A DNA stretch of 14,488 nt, from assembly GCA_943704415.1 (NCBI GenBank), contig CALSCO010002000.1:1-14488 (forward strand), read 5' to 3'. This DNA comes from Parvularia atlantis. Its lineage: Eukaryota; Opisthokonta; Rotosphaerida. The position numbers and the translations under genes were made by a program. This document shows, one piece after another, positions 1 to 7,621 of the stretch (within the stretch, counting starts at the first letter, position 1; each line of letters begins with the position of its first letter). The notes beneath the pieces were generated by a model, which was given only the letters and a program-made list of their open reading frames with translations, was not told where the DNA came from and did not search any database.

Positions 1-740
1 GGGGGGGGAGGGCGCACCGGCCGCGTAGATGGCGTAGACGCGGTAGTTGTTATCGAGGCGCATGTCGTGCACGCGCTCGCCCAGGCCGTAGATGTTGGCG
101 TTGAGCGGCAGGCGCGTCGAGATCTCGAGGTACTGGTCCTTGTACTGCGCGCGCACGCCCACTGTGAGCGCTGTGTTCGCGCGCGCTTGTGTGCGGGCGC
201 GCGCACGATCAGGCGCTCGAAAATGCCCGTGTCAAAGATGACCTCGCCGTCCGACAGGCGCACGATCTTGAACTCAAACGGGTCGGCCTGGTAGTCGAAG
301 CGGTAGTTGCGCGCCTGCAGGGCCCGCGCGCGGGGCGGTGAGCGGGGCGGGCGCGAGCGAATGGCACTTTGCGGGGCCACCTTGGCGTCATGTGCGCGCA
401 CGCGCGAGTCCAGCAGCACGTCCGGCACCTCCCAGCGCTGGCTATTGGGGTCGACGATCTTGACGCGGAGGTGCGTGTCGCTCTCGTACGCGACCTCGAG
501 GCGCAGCGGGGTGATGTCCGGGCCGAACTCGGGGTAGAAGCCGGAGCGGAGCACGAGCGTCGCGACAAGGCCGGCGTCGCTGGTCGTCACGCTGGGTGCG
601 CACGGTGCACGGCGCGTGAGCCAGACGCAGGGCGTGCGACGGCCGCGGCCGCGGACGCACTTGGTCGCGGCGTAGTAGGCCGCCGCGCCGCGCGCCACGA
701 CGAGCGCGACGAGGGCCGCGAGGGCGACACACAGCCGCAT
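1..740 (-). CDS. GH31 alpha-glucosidase (acid alpha-glucosidase/maltase type), N-terminal part; runs off the left edge
   Basis: Exons in order on the minus strand: 740-661, 591-402, 314-207, 144-about 18; the last probably ends at a GTGCGC donor (gt at 17-16), so bases 1-17 look like intron. Introns are 69, 87 and 62 bp and all phases agree. Residues 1-21 (MRLCVALAALVALVVARGAA plus A) form a signal peptide, so the enzyme is secreted or lysosomal. The following residues fit the N-terminal beta-sandwich of GH31 enzymes: LRLEVAYESDTHLRVKIVDP, RWEVPDVLL, PFEFKIVRLSDGEVIFDT, then the hallmark YLEISTRLPLNANIYGLGER. Family role: release of glucose from alpha-1,4-linked oligosaccharides or glycogen. 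The catalytic (beta/alpha)8 barrel lies outside the window, so activity and exact substrate cannot be judged. Divergent from the syntaxin gene, with 152 bp between start codons. Confidence 0.87.
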   Translation of the reverse strand, partial: MRLCVALAALVALVVARGAAAYYAATKCVRGRGRRTPCVWLTRRAPCAPSVTTSDAGLVATLVLRSGFYPEFGPDITPLRLEVAYESDTHLRVKIVDPNSQRWEVPDVLLDSRVRAHDAKVAPQSAIRSRPPRSPPRARALQARNYRFDYQADPFEFKIVRLSDGEVIFDTGIFERLIVRAPAHKRARTQRSQWACARSTRTSTSRSRRACRSTPTSTAWASACTTCASITTTASTPSTRPVRPPP

Positions 741-892
741 CGCGTGTGGCACCGTGTGGGGAAGTGACAGTATGGCCGCCAGCCGGTTATTTCCGCCGCC
801 GTCGCCGTCGCCGTCGCCGTCTCGCTCGGAGACTGACACGGCGCGCCGCACCACCAGCCGCGCAGCCGCAGACAACGCTCCGCCTGCCGAGC
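741..892. promoter_or_regulatory. Shared divergent promoter of GH31 alpha-glucosidase and syntaxin genes
   Basis: These 152 bp separate two divergent start codons and must hold both promoters and 5' UTRs. They contain a GTCGCC hexamer repeat (801-821) and GCCGCC runs. I see no TATA box or CCAAT box. Assignment as a promoter rests on position only. Confidence 0.5.
801..821 (+). repeat. Short tandem repeat (GTCGCC)3.5
   Basis: Three and a half perfect copies of GTCGCC within the divergent intergenic gap. It could vary in length between strains or act as a GC-rich promoter element. No function is shown by the sequence. Confidence 0.7.
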
Positions 893-2035
893 ATGAGCGT
901 CGAAGACCCGTTTTTCACGGTCAAGCAGTGCGTCGTGTCGGGCGCGTCGGCGAGGCTTTGACGTGGCGCGCCACAGCGATGTCGAGGAGAACCTGCAGTC
1001 GCTGAGCAGCTACTACGACAGCTGGAAGCGGCTGCTGTCGACGACCAACACGAGCGCGAACCAGGAGTTTGCGTGGACGACGGGCCAGATACAGGACGTT
1101 ATCAAGGCGCTCGACTATGATCTGAACGACCTTGAGGTGCTGCGGCGTGTGCGGCGCCGCCTTCGACACGCGCTGATGTGCGCACGTGCGCCGCGCAGGA
1201 GACGGTCCGCATCGTCGAGCTCAACCCGCACAAGTTCAAGCTGGACGACGGCGAGATCGTCTCGCGCAAGCGGTTCATCAGCGTCGCCAAGACCAAGGCA
1301 CGCACGCGCCGCACGCACACACTGCGCGCACACCCCGCTGAGTCCGCGCACAGGTCAAGGAGGTTGTCGAGGACATGAGCAGTCCGACGACCAAGGGCAA
1401 GCTCGACCGCGACAAGCGCGAGGTGCGGCTGACGCGCGTGACGTCGCGAGGCTGACACGCGCAACAGACGCTGATGAAGACGTCGGCCGTCCAGAGCGCG
1501 CGCGAGACGGCGCAGACGCGCTTCGACAAGCAGATGGAGACCGACAACCAGCGCTTCCTGGAACAGAACAGCGTCCAGATCGTGCGTGGCCGTCGCCTTG
1601 TGCGCGCGAGCGCTCTCGCATTTTAACACGCCCCGCCCGCAGCAAATGGAGCGTCAGGACCAGCACCTGGACGCCGTGGCCGACACTGTGAGCAAGCTGA
1701 AGCAGCAGGCGAACACGATCGGCGACGAGCTCGAGGACCAGAACGCGTGCGTGCGCGCGTGTGCCACTGCGCCCCGCTCACACGCGCGTGTTCAGGATGC
1801 TCGGAAACATGGAGGACCACGTAGACTCGGTCAGTGGGCGGCTCAGGTCGGCGATGAACAAGATGAAGGACGTGTACGAAAAGTCGAACGGTGCGCGGTA
1901 AAGGCGGGCCGCTGTGTGCTTTGCGCGCACGCTCAACACGCCTCCCCGGCGGCCCCAGAGAAGATGTCGTTCTGGCTCATCGGCGGCCTCGTCCTCGTCA
2001 TCATCATCCTCATCATCCTCATGATGTCGCTGTGA
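893..2035 (+). CDS. STX6: Syntaxin-6/Tlg1-type Qc-SNARE (t-SNARE of trans-Golgi network/endosome)
   Basis: Eight exons: 893-927, 977-1136, 1199-1297, 1354-1422, 1468-1581, 1643-1746, 1796-1890, 1959-2035; 250 aa, close to the family's usual ~255. The N-terminus MSVEDPFFTVK and the segment IVELNPHKFKLDDGEIVSRK match the syntaxin-6 N-terminal three-helix domain (residues 1 to about 100). The SNARE coiled coil runs about 163-222, with the zero-layer glutamine at Q192 in GDELEDQNAML. A C-terminal hydrophobic anchor (about 229-250) has almost no lumenal tail, as expected for a tail-anchored SNARE. Family role: fusion of endosome-derived vesicles with the trans-Golgi network. Intron 3 (1298-1353) has a GC donor; the other six are GT-AG. 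The stop lies only 66 bp from the convergent zinc-finger gene. Confidence 0.94.
1298..1353 (+). other. GC-AG intron in the syntaxin gene (intron 3)
   Basis: The exon ends AAG and the intron starts GCACGC. The 56-bp segment holds only one GT, near its 3' end, so no GT donor can restore the frame. Retention would shift the frame because 56 is not a multiple of three. A CTGAG branch-like site and CACAG acceptor follow. Flanking exons match syntaxin-6 on both sides. Confidence 0.85.
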
Positions 2036-2101
2036 CCACCGCCGCGACAGCGCGCTGCTCGGAGCTCTATTTTTCTTTGTACAGCGTCAGCACACACCGC
2101 C
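2036..2101. other. Convergent 3' intergenic gap (syntaxin / CCCH zinc-finger gene)
   Basis: Only 66 bp separate two convergent stop codons, so the 3' UTRs must be tiny or overlap. The gap holds a T-rich run with TTCTTTGT at 2073-2080, a candidate 3'-end processing signal for the syntaxin gene. The opposite strand reads as an A-rich run. Confidence 0.5.
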
Positions 2102-3335
2102 TCAGAACGGCGACGCGAACGGGTCCAGGAAGTCGCGCAGTCGCTTGGCCGGTGCGGGTTTAGGCGGGGTGTCGTCGGGCGGCAGCGGGCGCTTGCTTGT
2201 GCCGTTGGGCGCCGCGGTGGCCGTTGCCGTCACTGGCAGGCTCGGCAGCTTGGGCAGCTGCGGGAGCTGCGGCAGTGGCGGCAGCGTCGGGTGCGGCAGC
2301 AGTGGCGTGGCGGACGGGACGGTCTGTGCGGGCGCGGACGCGGGCGCGGCCGGCTTGCCGTCGTGCTCGGTGGTGTCGTGCGAGAAGCGGCAGTCGGCGC
2401 CGGAGCTGCACTGCCCCGCGGCGAAGAAACGGCAGGGCACCTGCTTGAGGTCGTGCGAGTAGACACAGTCGTTGAAACGCGCGCACGAGCCGGACAAGTA
2501 GAACTTGCAAATCTCGGTCTTCTTGGGCGGGACGGCGTCGTGCGAAAACGGACAGTCGGTGCCCTGCGCAACCCGCCGCGTCAGCCGCACGCGAAGCCCA
2601 CACAGCTGCCCGCAGCCACACCTTGCGACAGCGGCCCTCCAGGAAGAATTTGCACAGCGGCGCCGGCTTGTCAGGCTTGTCGGGCTTGTCGCGCTCCGCT
2701 GACGTTGGCGCGGGTGGCGGCTGGGGCGGTGGCGTGCCGCTGCTCGCCGCGGGTGCGTCGCCCGGCCCGCCGCGGAAAAGCGCGTCGTCCGACAGCCCGA
2801 GCGTCGCGCTGAGCGATCCAGCCGGCGCAAGCGCAGACGGTGCCGCAGACGATGACGCCGCCGCCTCGGCCTTGCGACCGCGCGACTGCCGCTCTCGTCG
2901 TGGCCCGGCCTTCTTCGCCGCACTCCCGCCGCGCCCGCCGCCGCCGCGCTTCGCCGTCCCGCCGCGCCCGCGCTTCTTGTCGTGCGCTGGCGCTGCTGGC
3001 CCGGGCGCGGCCGCACGTGGCGCCGCCTGGACGTCGCCACTGGCTGCCACGGGCCGCTGCGGCACGGCGCGCTGCACGGGCCGGATGCGCACGCCGCCGC
3101 CACCGCCCTCGTCACCGTCGGCGATGGCGAGCGCGTCGTCGTCGCTCTCGTCGTCGCCGTCGCGCTCGCCGTTGCCGCCCCCGGCGTCCGCCACGCCGCC
3201 CGGCTGCCACCACATCACTCGCCGCGCGCGCTCGCGCCGCTCGAGCTCGGCCAGGTCCGGCAGCGGGTCGATCTCGCCCTCCTCGAGGTCGTCCTCGTCC
3301 GCCGCCGCTGCGTCAGCGTTCCACGGCGCCGCCAT
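2102..3335 (-). CDS. Triple CCCH zinc-finger nuclear protein, ZC3H4/ZC3H6/ZC3H8 (Suppressor-of-sable) type
   Basis: Two exons, 3335-2622 and 2563-2102, with a 58-bp phase-0 intron inside the first finger; 391 aa. Three tandem CX7CX5CX3H fingers: C228/C236/C242/H246, C257/C265/C271/H275 and C282/C290/C296/H300. The wording CKFFLEGRC, a PPKKTEICKFYLSGSC linker and PCRFF at finger 3 are typical of the ZC3H4/6/8 group. The acidic N-terminus includes EEGEIDP (as in ZC3H4). A basic Arg/Gly/Lys block at about 119-160 may be a nuclear localisation and RNA-binding region. Pro-rich tracts follow the fingers, and the protein ends in a short RDFLDPFASPF motif. Known role of the family: nuclear RNA binding, with ZC3H4 restraining unproductive transcription with WDR82. 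Orthology to one vertebrate paralogue is not resolved. Low-complexity Ala/Gly/Pro content is high. Confidence 0.87.
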
Positions 3336-3479
3336 GGCCGGTCACGTGCATTGGAAGCACGCCGACCAATCGGCTGTGAGCACGCTTCAGTTTGGTCCAG
3401 CACCTTCTGCGCGGCGACTCACGCGGTCTGCGCGCGGCAGACAGCCACCGGACCCGCAAACCGCGCCCCGCAGCAAGCC
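3336..3479. promoter_or_regulatory. Divergent promoter with E-box and two CCAAT boxes
   Basis: This 144-bp gap lies between the start codons of the zinc-finger gene (minus) and the ADF-H gene (plus). Near the zinc-finger start it holds a palindromic CACGTG E-box (3343-3348), an inverted CCAAT box (ATTGG, 3350-3354) and a forward CCAAT box (3366-3370). This cluster is a plausible bidirectional control element bound by bHLH and NF-Y-type factors. The role is inferred from motif identity and position. Confidence 0.55.
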
Positions 3480-4212
3480 ATGACGCCGCTCAACAAGCAC
3501 GAGCAGTGGTGCGTCGCCCGCCGCGGTGCGGAGGGAGGGGAAAGGCGCTGACGCGCGCCCCCGCCGCCCCGCCAGGGAGTACTACGACAACACGGTCAAG
3601 CTCGTGTCGTCGGGCCAGGGCATCGACGCGCTCAAGCAGGCGCTGCCGGTGCGCGGCGGCGGGCGGGCGGCGGGAGGAGGAGGAGGAGGGAGGCAGCGCT
3701 GAGCGCACGCACACGTGCAGGACGCGGAGTGCGGCTTCGCGGTCTTCCGCCTCGACGCCGAGAACGTCGGCAACACGGGCCCGGGCATCGTGACGCAGGT
3801 GCGTGCCCACGCCGCGCACACGCCCCGAGCTGCTTAAGGGGCGCTGACCGGACGCGCGGACGCACAGGCCAACGTGATTCTCCAGTGGAAGGGCGCGTCG
3901 TCGGGCGCGATGGCCAAGAACAAGAACAACGGCGCCCTCCAGAGCGCCCTGGACAAGATCGTGCGTCGCGGGCGCATCAGCCCGATCGCACGCGCACCGC
4001 CGATCCTCACCGATCCGCGATGCCGCAGACCCCGAACAAGGGCTTCATCGAGGTCCTGGGCAAGCGGAACCTGTCGACCAACAACGTGCGTGCGCGGCCG
4101 CGTGCGCGCCTGGCCATCGACGTCGGCTGACACGCGTGCCTGGATGTGCGTGCGTGCGCAGATCTACGATCGCTGGCGCCCGGGCTCGGGTTCGAAGGTC
4201 ATTGACGACTAG
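3480..4212 (+). CDS. Small ADF-H domain protein, coactosin-like (actin-binding)
   Basis: Six exons: 3480-3508, 3576-3648, 3721-3798, 3868-3960, 4029-4085, 4162-4212; 126 aa, the size of one ADF homology domain. All introns are GT-AG, 67-76 bp. Pattern matches to coactosin-type ADF-H domains: QWEYYDNTVKLVSSGQGIDA near the N-terminus, CGFAVFRLDAENVGN as a central strand, ANVILQWKG (compare the FALITWIG-like strand), a basic helix start GAMAKNKNNGALQ, then KGFIEVLGKRNLSTNNI and a Gly-rich tail. Family role: binding actin filaments in the cytosol. The first exon is only 29 bp and the start is the first available ATG. Identity rests on domain pattern, not on strong motifs, so a divergent cofilin or other ADF-H protein is possible. 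Stop codon is TAG; other genes here use TGA. Confidence 0.68.
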
Positions 4213-4359
4213 ACTCGCGCGCGCTCTCGTGCCTCATTGCGCCGTCCTCGTTTGTCGTTGGCGTGACCCTGTGGCCGCCCCCCGTCCGTGTCTGTGGTGT
4301 GCGCATGCGTGTCCCTCCACCCCCGCAATGTGTGCTGTGTGCGCGTCTGTGTCGCATGC
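4213..4359. other. Convergent 3' intergenic gap (ADF-H gene / PEX3)
   Basis: 147 bp between two stop codons, holding both 3' UTRs. The plus strand is rich in G and T. An 11-mer, CTCGTTTGTCG (4247-4257), lies 35 nt after the ADF-H stop and recurs after the last gene of the window. I see no hairpin or RNA gene. Confidence 0.45.
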
Positions 4360-5945
4360 TCAAACAACACTGCCGTAGATTGCGCTGCCGAGCGCGTCAA
4401 AGCCCTCGCTCATTGCCAGCCGCTGCACGAGCGGCTGGTTGCAGACGGGGTCGAGCAGCTGCTTGGCGACGCGGCTGAGCGTGGACACGACCCGCGCCAC
4501 GGGCACCTGCAGCTGTGCATCAAACTGCGCGCTGTCAGCGGCCCCAGCGACGTCGCGAATAAGCCTGCTCGCACCTCGACAATCTTGGCCGCCTCGCCCT
4601 CGCCGGGCGCGGCCGTCGGCTGGAAGGCCTCGGCCACGCGCCCGTTGACCAGCGGCACGAGCTCGGCCGCGGCTGTCGCGCACACCTCGCGAAAGTCGTC
4701 GCTGCGCGCCCACGCACTTGAGTAAGCCTGCCATAATCAGCGTTCGTGCGTGCGCGTACCTCTCGAGCACGTCCCTCGTCTCGTCCAGCAGCCGGCGCAG
4801 CTCGTCGTCGGCCTGCACGGCCCGCGGGTCGAGGCCGCACTGCGCGAGCACGGCCGGCTCGAGCGGGTCATCCGGCAGGATGTACTTGCCAATGCTGGCG
4901 CGACCGAATGTCAACCGCGCGCTGTCCCTAGCGGTCACGCGGCACCTCAGCCGGCCCATCTCGGCGCGCGCGTCGGCAAAGATGCGCTCGACCTCGTCGA
5001 GGCGCAGCTTGGCCTTGACGGACACGCTGCGTGCGGGAACTGTCAGCTGCGGGTGCGACCGCACGCACGCCACGCCGCGCACGTCTCGAGCCGGCGCTGC
5101 ATCACATCCGTCACGTCGCGCACGAGCGCGCTCAGGCCGTGCTTGAGCAGGTGCAGCTGGTACGACAGGTACGCCTGCACGGTCTCGTCGCTGAGCAGGC
5201 GCGCGTCGTCATTGCCGTCGATGGCGAGGGCCAGCCCCTGCCGCCCGCGCGCGTCGCATGTGAGACCATGCACAGCGCACAGGCGGATGCGCACCTCGGG
5301 CTGCTCGACGGCATTCTCGTCGCCGTCGTCGAACGGCGGCGACAGCGCGATCAGCACGTACTTGCGCCGCCCGACCACGTTGAGCTGCACGTTGGCCGCG
5401 GCGTACAGCAGCACGAGCGCGTACACGCCGGACGTCGCGTGCGCCCACGCTACGCGAGCGTTTGTGTTGGCCGCGCCCGCGCCCTCGCACACCTCGCACG
5501 GCACACGGCACGCACCCTGCACCTTGAGTTCCTCCCACGACGCCATCTTCTCGTCCTTGGACAGGCTCGGGCGCTCGAGCAGGGCGCGCAGCTGGCGGGC
5601 GACGCGCCGCGTCACGGACCGGTGGCGGCGCGTGACCGTCCGGCGCGGCGCACCTCGTCCACACGCACTAGGGTCTCGAGCGCCGCGTGCGCATCGGGCA
5701 GCTGCCGCATGAACAGCACGACGGCGTCCTCCTGCACCTTGCGGAAGTGCAGCTGCAGCCTGCGTCGGCGCGTCACGCGTGGAATGGCACACATGACAAG
5801 CGCGTGCGCACCGCTGCCGCCGCGTGTCAGCCGCCGCGCGCTCGGCCTGCGCACGGCCCAGCTGCGCAAAGGCGCGCTGCGCGCCCAGCACGGCCGAGCC
5901 GCCGACGAGCGCGGCCCACGCTGCCCATCGCACCCAGCTCGTCAT
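4360..5945 (-). CDS. PEX3: Peroxin-3 (PEX3), peroxisomal membrane protein import receptor docking factor
   Basis: Nine exons on the minus strand: 5945-5812, 5759-5654, 5591-5516, 5449-5295, 5237-5083, 5026-4946, 4894-4760, 4701-4575, 4524-4360; 377 aa (human PEX3 has 373). The N-terminus has one membrane anchor (about residues 4-22, WVRWAAWAALVGG). Matches along the length: DTRRQ, KMASWEELKVQ, GVYALVLLYAAANVQLNVVG (human has a collinear VYST...VQLNIIGG), LLDETRDVLES, EAFQPTA and a C-terminal helix PLVQRLAMSEGFDALGSAIY. Role: anchors PEX19 with its membrane-protein cargo at the peroxisome or ER. Introns at 5238-5294, 4895-4945 and 5450-5515 are multiples of three without stops. They are called from splice signals and from length agreement with the family. 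The start codon lies 30 bp from the divergent neighbour; the frame stays open upstream, so a longer N-terminus cannot be excluded. Confidence 0.94.
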
Positions 5946-5975
5946 CCTTTTCGAGCCTCGAGCAAGCGTGGAACG
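5946..5975. promoter_or_regulatory. 30-bp gap between divergent start codons (PEX3 / membrane protein)
   Basis: Only 30 bp separate the PEX3 ATG (minus, 5945-5943) from the membrane-protein ATG (plus, 5976-5978). This is too short for two separate promoters and 5' UTRs, so start sites must overlap or lie within the partner's coding region. It contains a CTCGAG palindrome at 5957-5962. Function is inferred only from position. Confidence 0.5.
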
Positions 5976-7457
5976 ATGACGCGCGACCACCTCGACGAGG
6001 GCGACGTTGACGCGCGCGACAAGCTGCGGCGGCGCTGGTTGTACGGCGCGCTCACGCTCGTGTTCACGGCGGCTGCGCTCGCTGCACTCGGCCTGTACTT
6101 CTTCCTGGTGCGCGCGGCGCGGTGGGCGGCGCGGTGGGCGCAGCGCATCTGATCCTCCGTGTCGTGCGCGAAGGCTGCACGCAACGGGACGGCCGCGTGC
6201 TGGGTGCGGTCGCGCCTGAGCGCACGCGCCGTGGTGGGAAGTGATGTGACGCGCGCGGCAGGGCGCCGTCGGCTGCACCGTGTCGCTGCTGCTCGCCGCC
6301 GACCTGTTGCAGCGGCGACGGGGCCTGGCCGAGGGTGTGCAACCGACGACGGCGCACGTCAAAGCGCTGTTCATCGTGGGCATCGTCGCGGCGCTCGGCG
6401 GCATGCAGGGCATCGTGCTGTGCGTGTCTCGCTCGCGCGGTGCAGCATGGCGAAGCGCTGACGCGGGCGCCGTAGCAACGGCATCCTGTCCGTTCGCAGT
6501 GGGCCGAGCGCGTTCACGACCTCGGGCGACGCCGTGGCGCTGTTCATGGTGTGTGTGCGCACGGCTCGCGCTGCCGTCGGCACTCTGATGCGGCGCGCCC
6601 TCCAGGCCATGGGCGTGTTTGTGCTCGGACTCGTCACGGTCACGTCGTGCTACGGCCTCGTCAAGTTTGACCGCCAGGAGAACCAGGTGTACCTCGTCTA
6701 CGTCTCGTACTACTCGCTAGTGGCCATCGCCGCCGTCGCGTCGGCCGTCCTGCTCCTCGTCGTGCGTGGCCCGGTCGTGTGCGCGCGGATTGCGTTCGCC
6801 AATGAGTGCGCACGCGCTCAGCTGCTCAACCTGGTCGAGGCGGCCGTCTACTGCGGCGTGACGGCCGTGCTGGCAGCGACGGTGGCGGCCGAGGTGCGCG
6901 CGGCCGTGACAGTGCGCATAAGTGGCCACCGCTGAGTTTACGCGCGCGCACGCAGAGCCGCTACCGCCACCTGTGCTTCTTCAGCAATCGGCCGAGCCAC
7001 GACCACCTCAGGCTGCTCGCGCTGGCCGGAGCGTGCGTCTCGGGCGCGCGCACTGTCGACGCGGTGCCGCCCGGGCTGAACGCGCTCGCCGCAGCACCGC
7101 GGTGCTGACGGGGCTCGGGCTGGTGCCGTACCACGCGTTCCAGGGCATCCTCTGGGCCGACAACCAACCGGCCGCGCAGACATTTGTGTGCTCGCCCTTC
7201 ATGGCGTTCCTGGCAGCCCTGTGGATGGTGCGCGCGCGCGTGTGCATGCGCGCTCGCGGCTGCTCACGCTGCGCGGGTGTAGGAGCGGTGGGGCGTGACG
7301 CTGTGCTGGACGGCCTGTGCGCGCGCGCGCGCGCCCCCCCTGCGGGGCCCGTGCGATCGTTCACGCTCGCGGCGCAGGGTACTTCCGCTCGACCGAGGAC
7401 GGCGGGCACCTCTTCGAGCGCGTGGGCGTGAACGACGACGGCGAAGCGGACGCCTGA
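5976..7457 (+). CDS. Unrecognised polytopic membrane protein (about 7-8 spans)
   Basis: Model of ten exons: 5976-6107, 6174-6203, 6262-6419, 6476-6548, 6606-6761, 6822-6893, 6956-7032, 7095-7227, 7283-7316, 7378-7457; 314 aa. I do not recognise the family. The N-terminus is acidic then basic (MTRDHLDEGDVDARDKLRRR). Hydrophobic segments lie at about 21-44, 49-70, 88-107, 124-150, 160-183, 184-206, 224-245 and 263-291. The tail is short and acidic (GVNDDGEADA). A polar loop with KFDRQENQ precedes span 5. Three choices are uncertain: the 30-bp exon 2, the exon 4 acceptor (6475, or 6500 as alternative) and intron 5 (6762-6821). Intron 5 is 60 bp, stop-free and lacks a clear branch site; keeping it adds a 20-residue loop between spans 5 and 6 (334 aa). 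Seven-helix receptor-like topology is possible, but nothing identifies a ligand or partner. Confidence 0.72.
7317..7334 (+). repeat. Alternating purine-pyrimidine (GC)n tract in an intron
   Basis: 18 bp of GT followed by GC repeats at the donor end of the last intron (7317-7377) of the membrane-protein gene. Alternating purine-pyrimidine GC tracts can adopt Z-DNA. Confidence 0.7.
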
Positions 7458-7621
7458 TGTCGCAACCCTCGCTGTGTAATATTACAGTTCGGTGGCTATC
7501 TCGTGCGTACGTGTGCGGGCCACGCGTCTTTGCCCTTCGCGCCGCTTGTTGGGCGGTCGAGTCGCGCCTCGCACCGCACGACGCCTCACGCACGCCGCGC
7601 GCGCGCTCCGCGCACAGGACA
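7458..7621 (+). promoter_or_regulatory. Tandem intergenic region: 3' UTR of membrane-protein gene and eIF3d promoter
   Basis: 164 bp between a stop and the next start on the same strand. An AT-rich island with the perfect palindrome GTAATATTAC (7476-7485) lies about 20 nt after the stop and may be the 3'-end signal of the upstream gene. The rest is GC-rich with GCGCGC runs and must hold the eIF3d promoter. No TATA or CCAAT box was seen. Confidence 0.45.

Noticed and set aside
2623-3551. Large Ser/Arg- and Pro-rich plus-strand frames
   Set aside because: They are antisense to the zinc-finger gene and extend through its promoter. Their composition is that of random GC-rich codons.
5031-6152. 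Long plus-strand open frame of 373 codons opposite PEX3
   Set aside because: It is antisense to PEX3 exons and introns, has no family-like segments, and is open only because the sequence is GC-rich. PEX3 is supported across the whole length on the other strand.
6476-6500. Alternative acceptor at 6500 for exon 4 of the membrane-protein gene
   Set aside because: It also keeps the frame, but its distance from the CTGAC branch site (over 40 nt) is unlike the other introns, so the acceptor at 6475 was preferred. Not excluded.
7477-7485. TAATATTAC, identical to the rolling-circle replication nick site of geminiviruses
   Set aside because: There is no stem-loop arm pair of useful length, no Rep-like gene or fragment nearby, and the site is just after a stop codon where an AT-rich 3'-end signal is expected. 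Most likely chance.
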